Shown here piece after piece: positions 54,553 to 61,919 of a stretch of DNA of 64,000 bases. Within the stretch, counting starts at the first letter, position 1; the number at the start of each line of letters is the position of its first letter. Under the pieces are notes generated by a model, which was given only the letters and a program-made list of their open reading frames with translations, did not search any database and was not told the DNA's origin. The stretch is taken from positions 3,162,001-3,226,000 of the forward strand of contig NZ_CP068082.1 of NCBI RefSeq assembly GCF_016724845.1, in the 5' to 3' direction. Made by a program: the position numbers and the translations under genes. The stretch is from Sphingobacterium spiritivorum (lineage in GTDB: Bacteria > Bacteroidota > Bacteroidia > Sphingobacteriales > Sphingobacteriaceae).

Positions 54553-55641
54553 CTATTTTTCTTGAGCTAATTTTTCAAAACCATAATATGTCATCGCCAG
54601 TTCCTTTAAAGGATTTAATGACCATTCTGACCATTCATTACTGTAGGGGTCATATCCGCATTTCAAGGGTTTAGAGACATCCAGTCCTGATTCATTGTAA
54701 TCTGAGCGTTCTGTAAAAGCCCTGCAATCGGTACACACATTTCTAAATTCACAATCTTTACAAACTGTAATTTCGTCTTTTGTCATGTTCCAGTATTGCT
54801 GAACAGCACCTTGCTGCAGCACTTCTTCTAAAGTCATTTTGTTTATGTTGCCAAAAGATTGAGGCATTGCCGGGCAATTCTTAATATTGCCATTTCTATC
54901 AATTCCCAGCTTTTTGTGAAGGCAGGAATTATGGTTAATGGCTTCCAAAACTTTAGGCATATTCGTATTGAAATAATCAACGTTTACTTTTCCACAGGAA
55001 TGGATCGATAGCGGATCTTTTTTGAAATCCAGTGTAAATCTGTAATTCGTATCCGGGCTTAGAGGAGTCTCCTCACATTGATAAAATACAAGGTGATAAA
55101 TACGCTGAGTGTAATCGTGAATATTCTGAAAAAAATCTGCGTTTAACTCCGTTGAATAAGCTGAATATAGTTCCAGACCTTCCAGTGCTGTATTGTCAAA
55201 AACTTTGTCAAAATCTATTAGTTCCTGCGAAGAAATTGTGCTTCTGCAAAAGACAACCAGATGTCTGATCCTCAGGTTGGCTATGGATTGTACTAACGAT
55301 TCAGGTATTTCTAATTTTTCAACTTCTATAAACAGATTAGAGATTTGTTGATAATCGTGGTACTCATAAGATAAGGGGAGAAAATTTTTATCCCAGTCAC
55401 CTTCTGTTATAAAACCATATTCCCTTTCCAATAGATAACCGATGTATTCCTGTATAATAATTTTGGATCCGGGATCATAATTTTCCAGTACGGATTCAAT
55501 AGAAGCCGATTTTAATTCTTCTATAAGTTCATATAATTCTAAGGGATATAATTTGGAAATACTTCTTCCTAAATCCGAAATCAGTATACGATTATATCCT
55601 TTAGTTATATAGATATCACTGTACAAATTGAAGAATCTCAT
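54553..55641 (-). CDS. gwsS: Grasp-with-spasm SPASM-domain peptide maturase
   Basis: A 362-residue cytoplasmic protein. The start is ATG 55641 (MRFFNLYSDIYITKG), because it overlaps the stop of the preceding small gene as ATGA and matches the family's usual start; the frame is open another 66 nt upstream. The C-terminal third is a SPASM domain with CX10GX4C (CLHKKLGIDRNGNIKNC), then CX2CX5CX2C (CKDCEFRNVCTDC) and a final Cys in LKCGYDP. No CxxxCxxC radical-SAM motif occurs anywhere in the N-terminal part, so a standard radical-SAM role is not supported. It may bind an iron-sulfur cluster or peptide and assist the ATP-grasp partner. Confidence 0.85.
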   Translation of the reverse strand: MRFFNLYSDIYITKGYNRILISDLGRSISKLYPLELYELIEELKSASIESVLENYDPGSKIIIQEYIGYLLEREYGFITEGDWDKNFLPLSYEYHDYQQISNLFIEVEKLEIPESLVQSIANLRIRHLVVFCRSTISSQELIDFDKVFDNTALEGLELYSAYSTELNADFFQNIHDYTQRIYHLVFYQCEETPLSPDTNYRFTLDFKKDPLSIHSCGKVNVDYFNTNMPKVLEAINHNSCLHKKLGIDRNGNIKNCPAMPQSFGNINKMTLEEVLQQGAVQQYWNMTKDEITVCKDCEFRNVCTDCRAFTERSDYNESGLDVSKPLKCGYDPYSNEWSEWSLNPLKELAMTYYGFEKLAQEK

Positions 55642-55835
55642 AGTAGTCTGGTCAATGGTTTGAATGGTTTTGTGCGTAATAAATAATCTGTCTGATACGT
55701 CGAACATTTCAGGTAATCCGATGAAGTTGAATCCGGATTATCCGAACGTTTATTGCCAAAAAACTCCATGTATTCAAAGGTCAGTGGCAATTTGTTCTTT
55801 TCCTGTAGTATCAGGTCTTTTACTTTGTCTTCCAT
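55638..55835 (-). CDS. 65-residue protein coupled between the two maturases, function unknown
   Basis: A small gene wedged exactly between the ligase and SPASM genes. Its ATG lies one base behind the ligase stop (TAATATG) and its TGA overlaps the SPASM ATG (ATGA). That double coupling is strong evidence of translation and of stoichiometric need. The sequence opens MEDKVKDLILQEKNKLPLTF, followed by EYMEFFGNKR, then a Ser/Asp-rich stretch, one Cys and a basic end, KPFKPLTRLL. No family is recognised. A small helper, for example a peptide-recognition or scaffold subunit of the maturase complex, is inferred. Confidence 0.68.
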   Translation of the reverse strand: MEDKVKDLILQEKNKLPLTFEYMEFFGNKRSDNPDSTSSDYLKCSTYQTDYLLRTKPFKPLTRLL

Positions 55836-55836
55836 A

Positions 55837-56739
55837 TTATAAGTATGCTGCTATTTCTTTTTCCAAGCCATAGTTGCAGGTGTTTGACATGCCTAAGAAC
55901 TGGCCAATGGCGTTGATTTCCAGAAAGTAAAACGTATCACCGGACTTAATAAAATCCAGAGAGCCGCTGTTTAAGTCTAAGGATTGCATCAATACATCAA
56001 TTTTATGTTCCACTTCTGCCGGAAGTTTATATCGTACATTTCTATTTGGAGTTTGGGTATTGTATCTTCTGTGATCTATTCGGGTCTTTTCATCGTTTTG
56101 AGAGATAATAGCTGTTGAGTAAATTTTCCCGTTTAAAAAGAAGCTTCTTACTTCAAAATCTTTTTCGATCTTTTCCTGAAAGAAAGAAATAAAGAAGTCC
56201 GATTCTTTTTTTTGCTCAATCAGCGATGTATACATTATTCCGCTCTGGTTTTCCTGAATATCATCTATTATCGGTGTTCCGGATATTGGTTTTACAATAG
56301 TCTGATTGGCGATAACATCTTCCATATCCTCAGCCAAAAAATAGTCCGGTACATCCAATCCTGCTTCTTTTGCTTTTTCCAGAACCAACAGTTTGTTTAC
56401 ATGGCTGTTACTTTGCTTGTTAATATGTTTTTTCCCTTCCAGAGTCTGGATTACATAATCCGTTAACCAATGTTGTACCTCAAACATATAGCGATCTATA
56501 GCTTGATTATGATATCTAAGTTCATTAAATGCTATCCCTCCCCGTCTATACCATACAGCGCTTATCTCATTCAGAAAAAACTGATTCCGCTGACTTTTTA
56601 AAACGATTCTTTTTTTAGAAGTATGTATTTCAAAAACTTCATCTTCATGAATGCGGATAAAGGGCTTATGCAATGCACGAAGCCATTTTATGACCGTCGT
56701 AGTCGTGATTTCATTGTTTTTGGAGATGATTAAAATCAT
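55837..56739 (-). CDS. gwsG: Grasp-with-spasm ATP-grasp peptide maturase
   Basis: A 300-residue ATP-grasp ligase of the graspetide type. The N-terminal part (MILIISKNNEITTTTVIKWL) and the WYRRGGIAF segment are typical of the family. ATP-binding and metal residues are seen in TIVKPISGTPIIDDI, EVRSFFLNGKIYSTAI and DFIKSGDTFYFLEINAIGQF, the last being the Mg-binding Glu-x-Asn region. By family analogy it joins acidic side chains to Ser, Thr or Lys in the core with ATP. It lies 101 nt behind precursor C and is coupled to the small gene after it. Confidence 0.9.
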   Translation of the reverse strand: MILIISKNNEITTTTVIKWLRALHKPFIRIHEDEVFEIHTSKKRIVLKSQRNQFFLNEISAVWYRRGGIAFNELRYHNQAIDRYMFEVQHWLTDYVIQTLEGKKHINKQSNSHVNKLLVLEKAKEAGLDVPDYFLAEDMEDVIANQTIVKPISGTPIIDDIQENQSGIMYTSLIEQKKESDFFISFFQEKIEKDFEVRSFFLNGKIYSTAIISQNDEKTRIDHRRYNTQTPNRNVRYKLPAEVEHKIDVLMQSLDLNSGSLDFIKSGDTFYFLEINAIGQFLGMSNTCNYGLEKEIAAYL

Positions 56740-56840
56740 ACTTTTAAATAGTTTGGTATATTAAGGATTATACTTTTTTAACGTAAGCTGCTTTTGCAAG
56801 CAGCCTACGCTTTAAAAATGTGTGAAAAATGAGATGGGGT

Positions 56841-57068
56841 TTAATCAAAGTGTGGGAATCGTCCGTCTTTGATCCATACTCTTGATAAGTATGCACCGCC
56901 ATTTCCATCATACACATCTACATCGCGGCAACCATGTGCATCTACGAAGTTTGATTGGATTTCATAGAATCCCTGGTTCATCGACATCGCTAATCCACCG
57001 ATGACATTCAAATCGACTTTCTTCTTTTCCAAAGCAGAAAAGTCCTTCATTCCTGTTAACTTTTTCAT
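56841..57068 (-). CDS. RiPP precursor peptide C
   Basis: A 75-residue precursor. The leader MKKLTGMKDFSALEKKKVDL resembles the other two but is the most diverged. Gly-Gly is at residues 24-25 (LNVIGG), leaving a core of 50 residues after cleavage. The core contains SNFVDAHGCRDVDVYDG and an extra GGAY, then ends FPHFD. It is the longest core and the closest to the ligase gene. No hairpin precedes it. The stop of peptide B is 19 nt upstream. Confidence 0.85.
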   Translation of the reverse strand: MKKLTGMKDFSALEKKKVDLNVIGGLAMSMNQGFYEIQSNFVDAHGCRDVDVYDGNGGAYLSRVWIKDGRFPHFD

Positions 57069-57086
57069 TTCTTTAAAACTTGAAGA

Positions 57087-57293
57087 TTAACAACCTGAAC
57101 AATCGTAAAATCTTGCGCGCCATTTACCACCGTGGTAGTAGTCAACATCTCTGCATCCGTTTTCATCCAGAAAATTAGATGCGATGTACTTAGGACCACC
57201 TTCCAAACTACCTAATACTGCTGTAGAACTGTTCAAATCCAGTTTTTTGTTTTCTAATGAAGAGAAACTCTTCATTCCATTTAAATTTTTCAT
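57087..57293 (-). CDS. RiPP precursor peptide B
   Basis: A 68-residue precursor. The leader opens MKNLNGMKSFSSLENKKLDL, almost identical to peptide A. Gly-Gly is at residues 32-33 (LGSLEGG), with Leu at -4 and -7 as in C39 substrates, leaving a 35-residue core. The core reads PKYIASNFLDENGCRDVDYY, then HGGKWRARFY and ends DCSGC. Three cysteines are present, two near the C-terminus. A hairpin (57323-57343) lies 29 nt upstream of its start, matching the one before peptide A. Confidence 0.87.
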   Translation of the reverse strand: MKNLNGMKSFSSLENKKLDLNSSTAVLGSLEGGPKYIASNFLDENGCRDVDYYHGGKWRARFYDCSGC

Positions 57294-57322
57294 TTTTTTT
57301 AAAATTTAGAGATTAGTAAATA

Positions 57323-57343
57323 ATGTACAGCCCGTGTGTACAT
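57323..57343 (-). promoter_or_regulatory. Leader hairpin before precursor B
   Basis: ATGTACA (57323-57329) pairs with TGTACAT (57337-57343) around a 7-nt loop. The stem lies 29 nt before the start codon. The flank GATTAGTAAAT (plus strand) is shared with the hairpin before peptide A, so both were copied together with the gene. Confidence 0.6.
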
Positions 57344-57354
57344 GTTAAGATTAA

Positions 57355-57579
57355 TTAATAATGAGTAATTGGACAGTCTGATGTATCCCATCCGCGGCCT
57401 ACAAATCTGCCCCCAACGTACATGTCATAATCGCGCGCACCGTCAGCATTTAAGAAATTAGAAGTGACTTCGGAGTAACGTTCCTGAGCACGACCTCCTG
57501 CTACACCTTCCAGGTTTTCACTTTCTAGTTTTTTGTTTTCTAAAGAAGAGAAGCTCTTCATTCCATTTAATTTTTTCAT
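57355..57579 (-). CDS. RiPP precursor peptide A
   Basis: A 74-residue precursor and the first gene of the cluster. The leader is MKKLNGMKSFSSLENKKLES. Gly-Gly is at residues 28-29 (ENLEGVAGG), with V at -4, L at -7 and L at -12, a textbook C39 cleavage pattern. The 45-residue core contains SNFLNADGARDYDMYVGGRF, then VGRGWDTSDCP and ends ITHY. Ala replaces the Cys found at the GCRD position in the other two. A hairpin precedes it by 30 nt. Confidence 0.87.
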   Translation of the reverse strand: MKKLNGMKSFSSLENKKLESENLEGVAGGRAQERYSEVTSNFLNADGARDYDMYVGGRFVGRGWDTSDCPITHY

Positions 57580-57609
57580 TTTTTAAAAAATTTTAAAGAT
57601 TAGTAAATG

Positions 57610-57630
57610 ATGTGCACAACGTTTGCACAT
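57610..57630 (-). promoter_or_regulatory. Leader hairpin before precursor A
   Basis: ATGTGCA (57610-57616) pairs with TGCACAT (57624-57630) around a 7-nt loop, 30 nt before the start codon. Compared with the hairpin before precursor B, one pair changes from G-C to A-T with both sides altered, so pairing is preserved. Confidence 0.6.
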
Positions 57631-57644
57631 TTTAAAATTAGTTA

Positions 57645-57833
57645 TTAAGTGAAAGGTCTTTTGGGGCGATACATATTCGACTGGTACTGGTATATTTTTG
57701 CAGATTTCTGAGAAATATTCGTTTCCGCAATCTTTCGCATCCTGTTACTTTTCAGGAAGTCATTAACAGTGTCTGGTTTATGAGGAGGAGTATTGTGAGA
57801 CAGGGGTATTATAAGACTTTCTTTCATCTGCAA
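57645..57833 (-). CDS. Possible small gene upstream of the precursors
   Basis: A 62-codon frame on the same strand as the precursors, ending 65 nt before precursor A. It encodes MQMKESLIIPLSHNTPPHKP, followed by a basic polar stretch and ending RPKRPFT. It has no Gly-Gly, no SNF motif and no family match, so it is not a fourth precursor. It may be an upstream regulator, an old precursor or a chance frame. No promoter was found for it. Confidence 0.3.
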   Translation of the reverse strand: MQMKESLIIPLSHNTPPHKPDTVNDFLKSNRMRKIAETNISQKSAKIYQYQSNMYRPKRPFT

Positions 57834-57945
57834 AGTTTTGCATATACCAGTTTTGACTCTTTTGCAATGGATTACCCGTAATCATTTTAATGTAATCGGA
57901 ATCTTAAGAGCCAAATTTCATCTGAATATTTTAATTTTAATAGTT

Positions 57946-58431
57946 ATGAAGGATAAGGTAATGTATAATACAATGCAGGAACATTGGCATCAGTCCGAAT
58001 TGGTAGGAATAGATGCTATAGTTTTTTCAGATGGGAGTATGAAGTTAATTGATATCTCCGCGAATGAAAATCAGGAAATAAAGAATACTTTCGGAAAGGA
58101 ATACCATTTTAGTATTTCAGGAACGACTTCCTTAAACGAAATCATTGAAAAGTATGACAATGACATCTGGTCCGTTTGCCAGATCAATGATCAGATTACG
58201 ATAGACAACCTATATAATTTTGTTTGCGGAGAGGGGGAAATGGGAAATGAAGGTTTTATAGCCAAACTGGATATAGACGGAAAAATAGTATGGTCTCTGT
58301 ACAGTACCACATCAAATCCTTTCTGCAAATTAGAGTATTCCAACGGCCGGTTACGGGCTGTTTCAACTTCTAATTTTGCTGTTATAATAGATGCTTACGG
58401 TGACGGTATAACAATAGACAATTATTTATGA
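57946..58431 (+). CDS. Conserved-looking protein of unknown function, divergent from the RiPP genes
   Basis: A 161-residue soluble protein. The start MKDKVMYNTMQEHWHQ is chosen because the 36 upstream in-frame codons look non-coding; ATG at MYNTM, 15 nt on, is an alternative. It is rich in Asp, Asn and Ile, with beta-rich segments (IDAIVFSDGSMKLIDIS, EGFIAKLDIDGKIVWSLYST). No signal peptide and no family are recognised. It lies between the RiPP operon and the AraC regulator, pointing rightward. A function in immunity is conceivable but only from position. Confidence 0.5.
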   Translation: MKDKVMYNTMQEHWHQSELVGIDAIVFSDGSMKLIDISANENQEIKNTFGKEYHFSISGTTSLNEIIEKYDNDIWSVCQINDQITIDNLYNFVCGEGEMGNEGFIAKLDIDGKIVWSLYSTTSNPFCKLEYSNGRLRAVSTSNFAVIIDAYGDGITIDNYL

Positions 58432-58436
58432 TCTGC

Positions 58437-59330
58437 CTAATTTAGACTTCTGTATTCATTCGGCGTATAGCCAACCCTTTGCTTAAACAATCTGCTAAAG
58501 TGTTGAGGATATCTGAAGCCTAATTCATATGCGATTTCACTGATCGTCTTATTACTATCGAAGATCTTGTCCTTCGCAATATCAATAATTTTATTCTGGA
58601 TGTATTCCTGAGCAGATTTACCGGTCTCTTTTTTTATAAGGTCTCCAAAATAATTAGAGGAGAGATTCAGTTCATCCGCAAAATAAGCTACAGAAGGTAA
58701 ACCTACACTGTAAGGTTTTTCAGAAGCGAAATAACTGTTCAGTGATTCTTCAAATTTCTCTAATACACCTTTATTTACATTATCTCTGGTGATAAATTGT
58801 CTGTCATAGAACCTTTCACAGTAATTCAAAAACAGTTCGATATTAGAGACGATCAACTGCTTGGTATGCTTATCTATACTATGTTTCAGTTCGTATCGGA
58901 TCTTGTCAAAACAATCCAGTATAATCTTTCTTTCCTGTTCGGACAGATGCAAAGCCTCATTTACTGCATAGGAAAAAAAGGTATAGTCCCGTATCTTCTT
59001 TCCAAGAGAGGTACCTAATAGTAAGTCCGGGTGAAAAACCAGAGCCGTGCCCTGAGGTTGATAATACGTATCTCCGTTTTCACCTATAACCTGACCGGGT
59101 GCCAGAAAGATCAAAGTACCTTCTTCGTAATCATAATTATTCAGACCATAACGAAGATCCCCGCAATGTATTTTTTTAAAGAATACAGTATAGAAATCAT
59201 ACTGCAATCTTCTGAGCTGACGCGGTTCAGCTTTATCAAGATCAACAATACTTACCAACGGGTGTAAAGTCTCATTGTTATTGAATACGTTGTATTCATG
59301 AATGTTACGAAAATTAATGATATCTCCCAT
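58437..59330 (-). CDS. AraC-family transcriptional regulator
   Basis: A 297-residue regulator. The N-terminal half is an AraC cupin-like sensor (IHCGDLRYGLNNYDYEEGTL, then FLAPGQVIGE). The C-terminal HTH pair spans about residues 195-296: first helix pair AYFADELNLSSNYFGDLIKK, second EIAYELGFRYPQHFSRLFKQ, ending VGYTPNEYR, all typical. It is divergent from the rightward hydrolase/flavodoxin run, with about 200 nt between them, and is the likely regulator of that run (inference). Its end meets the end of the preceding rightward gene. Confidence 0.9.
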   Translation of the reverse strand: MGDIINFRNIHEYNVFNNNETLHPLVSIVDLDKAEPRQLRRLQYDFYTVFFKKIHCGDLRYGLNNYDYEEGTLIFLAPGQVIGENGDTYYQPQGTALVFHPDLLLGTSLGKKIRDYTFFSYAVNEALHLSEQERKIILDCFDKIRYELKHSIDKHTKQLIVSNIELFLNYCERFYDRQFITRDNVNKGVLEKFEESLNSYFASEKPYSVGLPSVAYFADELNLSSNYFGDLIKKETGKSAQEYIQNKIIDIAKDKIFDSNKTISEIAYELGFRYPQHFSRLFKQRVGYTPNEYRSLN

Positions 59331-59526
59331 GGCCTTCGTTTTTATCTATACAAAAGTATACTTTATAAAATAAGAATACCAATTGACAAACTCTTACAGG
59401 TAATATTGGTACCACAATCCGTAATCTGTATACAATTTCATTGCAGATCAAATCAGACCTTTGTACTATCAGGAGTTCTGTATGACGGATATGAAATGGT
59501 TCTCTAAACATATTAAAGTTAAAACA

Positions 59527-60603
59527 ATGAATAAATTCAACATAATATTAGTATTGGCAGGTCTTTCAGTAAGTTGCAGCACCTATAAAGGAGGAGCAGC
59601 GAAAAATGTACTGACCATAGAAGAACAGGGTAGTTTTGCTGTTGGCGGCACCAAACGGACTGAACCGGGTTCTTTTGATGTGAACAATGCATTGAAACCT
59701 CAGGGACAGACTTATCACGGCGATCATGCCTATGCATTCTATCAAAAACCGCTTCACGCTCGTAAATATCCCCTGATTTTTCTGCATGGTGCAGGTCAGT
59801 CTAAGAAAACTTGGGAAACGACAGCAGACGGGAGAGAAGGTTTCCAGAACATTTTCCTTCGCAGACAATTTTCGGTTTATCTGCTTGATCAGCCGAGGCG
59901 TGGGGATGCGGGGAAGAGCATGGTCGAGACCACAATAACTCCAGCAGCGGACGAACAGTTTTGGTTTACACAATTCAGGATAGGAAATTATCCCGACTAT
60001 TTTCCCAACGTACAGTTTCCGAAAGACAAGGCTTCTCTTGAGCAGTTCTTCAGACAGATGACGCCAAATACAGGAGCCTTTGATGCAAATGTTATTTCAG
60101 ATGCTGTATCTGCATTATTTGAGAAGACTGGTGAAGGCATTCTGGTTACTCATTCACAGGGAGGAGGTCCGGGTTGGATGACAGCCATCAGGAATGATAA
60201 GGTAAAAGCCGTTGTAGCCTATGAGCCGTACAGTTCATTTCTGTTTCCGAAAGGTGAATTGCCTCAGCCGATAAACTCGACAGGACTTTTCGGTGCATTG
60301 AGTGGCGTGGAAATAGCATTGTCGGATTTTAATAAGCTCACCAAAATACCGATTGTCATTTACTATGGCGATAATATAGCCAAAGAACCCAGTGCGATCT
60401 GGAATAAAGATCATTGGCGCTCCGGCTTAGAAATGGCAAGACGATGGGCAGAGACTGTCAATAAGCATGGCGGGGATGCAACAGTGATCCATCTGCCTGA
60501 AGTCGGGATCAAAGGTAACACCCATTTTCCATTTTCAGATCTCAATAATATTCAGGTAGCTGACGAGTTATCGAAATGGTTAAAGGAGAAAAAACTGGAT
60601 TAA
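59527..60603 (+). CDS. Alpha/beta-hydrolase lipoprotein
   Basis: A 358-residue lipoprotein hydrolase. The signal MNKFNIILVLAGLSVSC with STYKGG is a lipobox. The fold is seen in KYPLIFLHGAGQSKKTWETT (oxyanion loop), the nucleophile elbow VTHSQGGGPGWMTAI (Ser), KIPIVIYYGDNIA with the acid candidate, and a C-terminal His in GNTHFPFSDL. The substrate is likely an ester, unknown. ATG 59527 is preferred because upstream in-frame ATGs lie before the signal peptide. First gene of the divergent run; 17 nt before the flavodoxin gene. Confidence 0.85.
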   Translation: MNKFNIILVLAGLSVSCSTYKGGAAKNVLTIEEQGSFAVGGTKRTEPGSFDVNNALKPQGQTYHGDHAYAFYQKPLHARKYPLIFLHGAGQSKKTWETTADGREGFQNIFLRRQFSVYLLDQPRRGDAGKSMVETTITPAADEQFWFTQFRIGNYPDYFPNVQFPKDKASLEQFFRQMTPNTGAFDANVISDAVSALFEKTGEGILVTHSQGGGPGWMTAIRNDKVKAVVAYEPYSSFLFPKGELPQPINSTGLFGALSGVEIALSDFNKLTKIPIVIYYGDNIAKEPSAIWNKDHWRSGLEMARRWAETVNKHGGDATVIHLPEVGIKGNTHFPFSDLNNIQVADELSKWLKEKKLD

Positions 60604-60619
60604 AATAAAGAGAAGGGCA

Positions 60620-61261
60620 ATGAAAAAGTTGATGAGGTATTGGATGTTATTCAGCATCGTTTTATTTACGGGAGTATCCTGCTCTGCCGAGCAGTCCGGA
60701 AAAGAAAAACTACAAACTGAAAAAGGTGAGAACTCAGGAAATCCGAAGATATTAATTGTCTATCTGTCGCGAACAAGAAACACGAAAGCTGTTGCCGAAT
60801 TGATCCATCAGAAAACAGGCGGTGATCTGGTATCTTTGGAATTGGTTACGCCGTATCCGGAGCATTATCAGACAACTGTGAATCAGGTAGCAGATGAAAA
60901 TGCACGTGGTTACCTGCCTCCGTTAAAAACAACCTTTGAAAACATCGCTGATTACGATGTGATTTTTGTCGGGTTTCCAACCTGGGGTATGCAATTGCCT
61001 CCGCCAATGAAGAGCTTTTTGAATACCTATAAACTGCAGGGGAAGACGGTGATTCCTTTTAACACCAACGGAGGTTACGGCATTGGAAGTACCTTTGAAA
61101 CGGTCAAACAATTCTGTCCGGATAGTAAAGTTCTGGAAGGATTTTCTACGAGGGGCGGCGTGGAAAAAGACGGGATACTGCTGGCCATAGAAGGAGACAA
61201 GGAAAAGCAGGTACAGGTGGAAGTGGACAACTGGCTACGGAAAATAGGGCTGACTGAATAG
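60620..61261 (+). CDS. Flavodoxin-like lipoprotein
   Basis: A 213-residue protein with a type II signal peptide (SIVLFTGVSC). The mature part is a flavodoxin: FMN phosphate loop ILIVYLSRTRNTKAVAELI, then DYDVIFVGFPTWGMQLPPPM (flavin-flanking Trp) and IPFNTNGGYGIGSTFETVKQ. It could shuttle electrons outside the cytoplasmic membrane, which is unusual for flavodoxin and fits the exported neighbours. It is 16 nt behind the hydrolase gene and belongs to the same run. Confidence 0.88.
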   Translation: MKKLMRYWMLFSIVLFTGVSCSAEQSGKEKLQTEKGENSGNPKILIVYLSRTRNTKAVAELIHQKTGGDLVSLELVTPYPEHYQTTVNQVADENARGYLPPLKTTFENIADYDVIFVGFPTWGMQLPPPMKSFLNTYKLQGKTVIPFNTNGGYGIGSTFETVKQFCPDSKVLEGFSTRGGVEKDGILLAIEGDKEKQVQVEVDNWLRKIGLTE

Positions 61262-61310
61262 CCAGACTTTCGATTAATCTTCATTTATAAATCAATAAAA
61301 ACTCTTTGCT

Positions 61311-61757
61311 ATGAAAACATTCACCCTCACGTTATTTTTAACCGTTTTTGGTACAGTATACCTGTCCGCACAACAGTCTGATGTGGATAAGGAAATCATT
61401 GCACTTTCCAAAGAAAAATGGAAGTGGATGTCGGATAAAAATGTGGAAAAGCTGGACGAACTCTTTGACGGGAAATCAATGTTTGTGCATATGGGCGGAT
61501 CATGGGGCAAGCAGCAAGAGCTCGATGTAATCAAAAACGGAAATATCTGGTATAAAAAAGCAGATATACATGAAGTGTCTGTAAAAATAATTGAAGAAAC
61601 TGCCATATTATTAAACAGAATCGATCTCCTGGCCATTGTCGGTGGAAATGAAGTAATAAATCCATTTATGGTAACGGAAGTATATATCAGAAAGGATGGA
61701 GTCTGGAAACTGGGTTCGCTGTCATTTACGAAGTTACTTACTCCTGCTAAGAACTGA
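61311..61757 (+). CDS. Exported NTF2/SnoaL-like protein
   Basis: A 148-residue protein with a signal peptide (FTLTLFLTVFGTVYLSAQ). The mature domain is a cone-shaped NTF2-like fold: KEIIALSKEKWKWMSDKNVE (first helix), LDELFDGKSMFVHMGGSWG, EVSVKIIEETAILLNRIDL and a final WKLGSLSFTKLLTP. Such proteins are often catalytic or binding partners of small aromatic molecules. It is 49 nt behind the flavodoxin gene. The substrate is unknown. Confidence 0.82.
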   Translation: MKTFTLTLFLTVFGTVYLSAQQSDVDKEIIALSKEKWKWMSDKNVEKLDELFDGKSMFVHMGGSWGKQQELDVIKNGNIWYKKADIHEVSVKIIEETAILLNRIDLLAIVGGNEVINPFMVTEVYIRKDGVWKLGSLSFTKLLTPAKN

Positions 61758-61919
61758 TATACAGCAATCAGCGGAATGCTGAAAAGGATGAATAAGTAAT
61801 ATGGGTAGGGAAAACCGTAATACGTATCCGCAAAAACTATAATCTGATGAGGATCTTTGTAGGGTCAGGATTTTTAGAGAGAAATACAGATTTAATATAT
61901 GCTGAAAAATACAAAAATT

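Noticed and set aside
54553..55707. Upstream start at 55707 for the SPASM gene
   Set aside because: It would overlap the 65-residue gene by 70 nt, while ATG 55641 gives an ATGA junction and a family-like N-terminus.
49712..57579. Lanthipeptide reading of the peptide cluster (Cys, Ser and Thr in cores)
   Set aside because: No LanB, LanC or LanM-type enzyme is present; the ligase is ATP-grasp.
57645..57833. Fourth RiPP precursor
   Set aside because: No Gly-Gly, no leader similarity and no SNF/RD core motif; kept only as a low-confidence frame.
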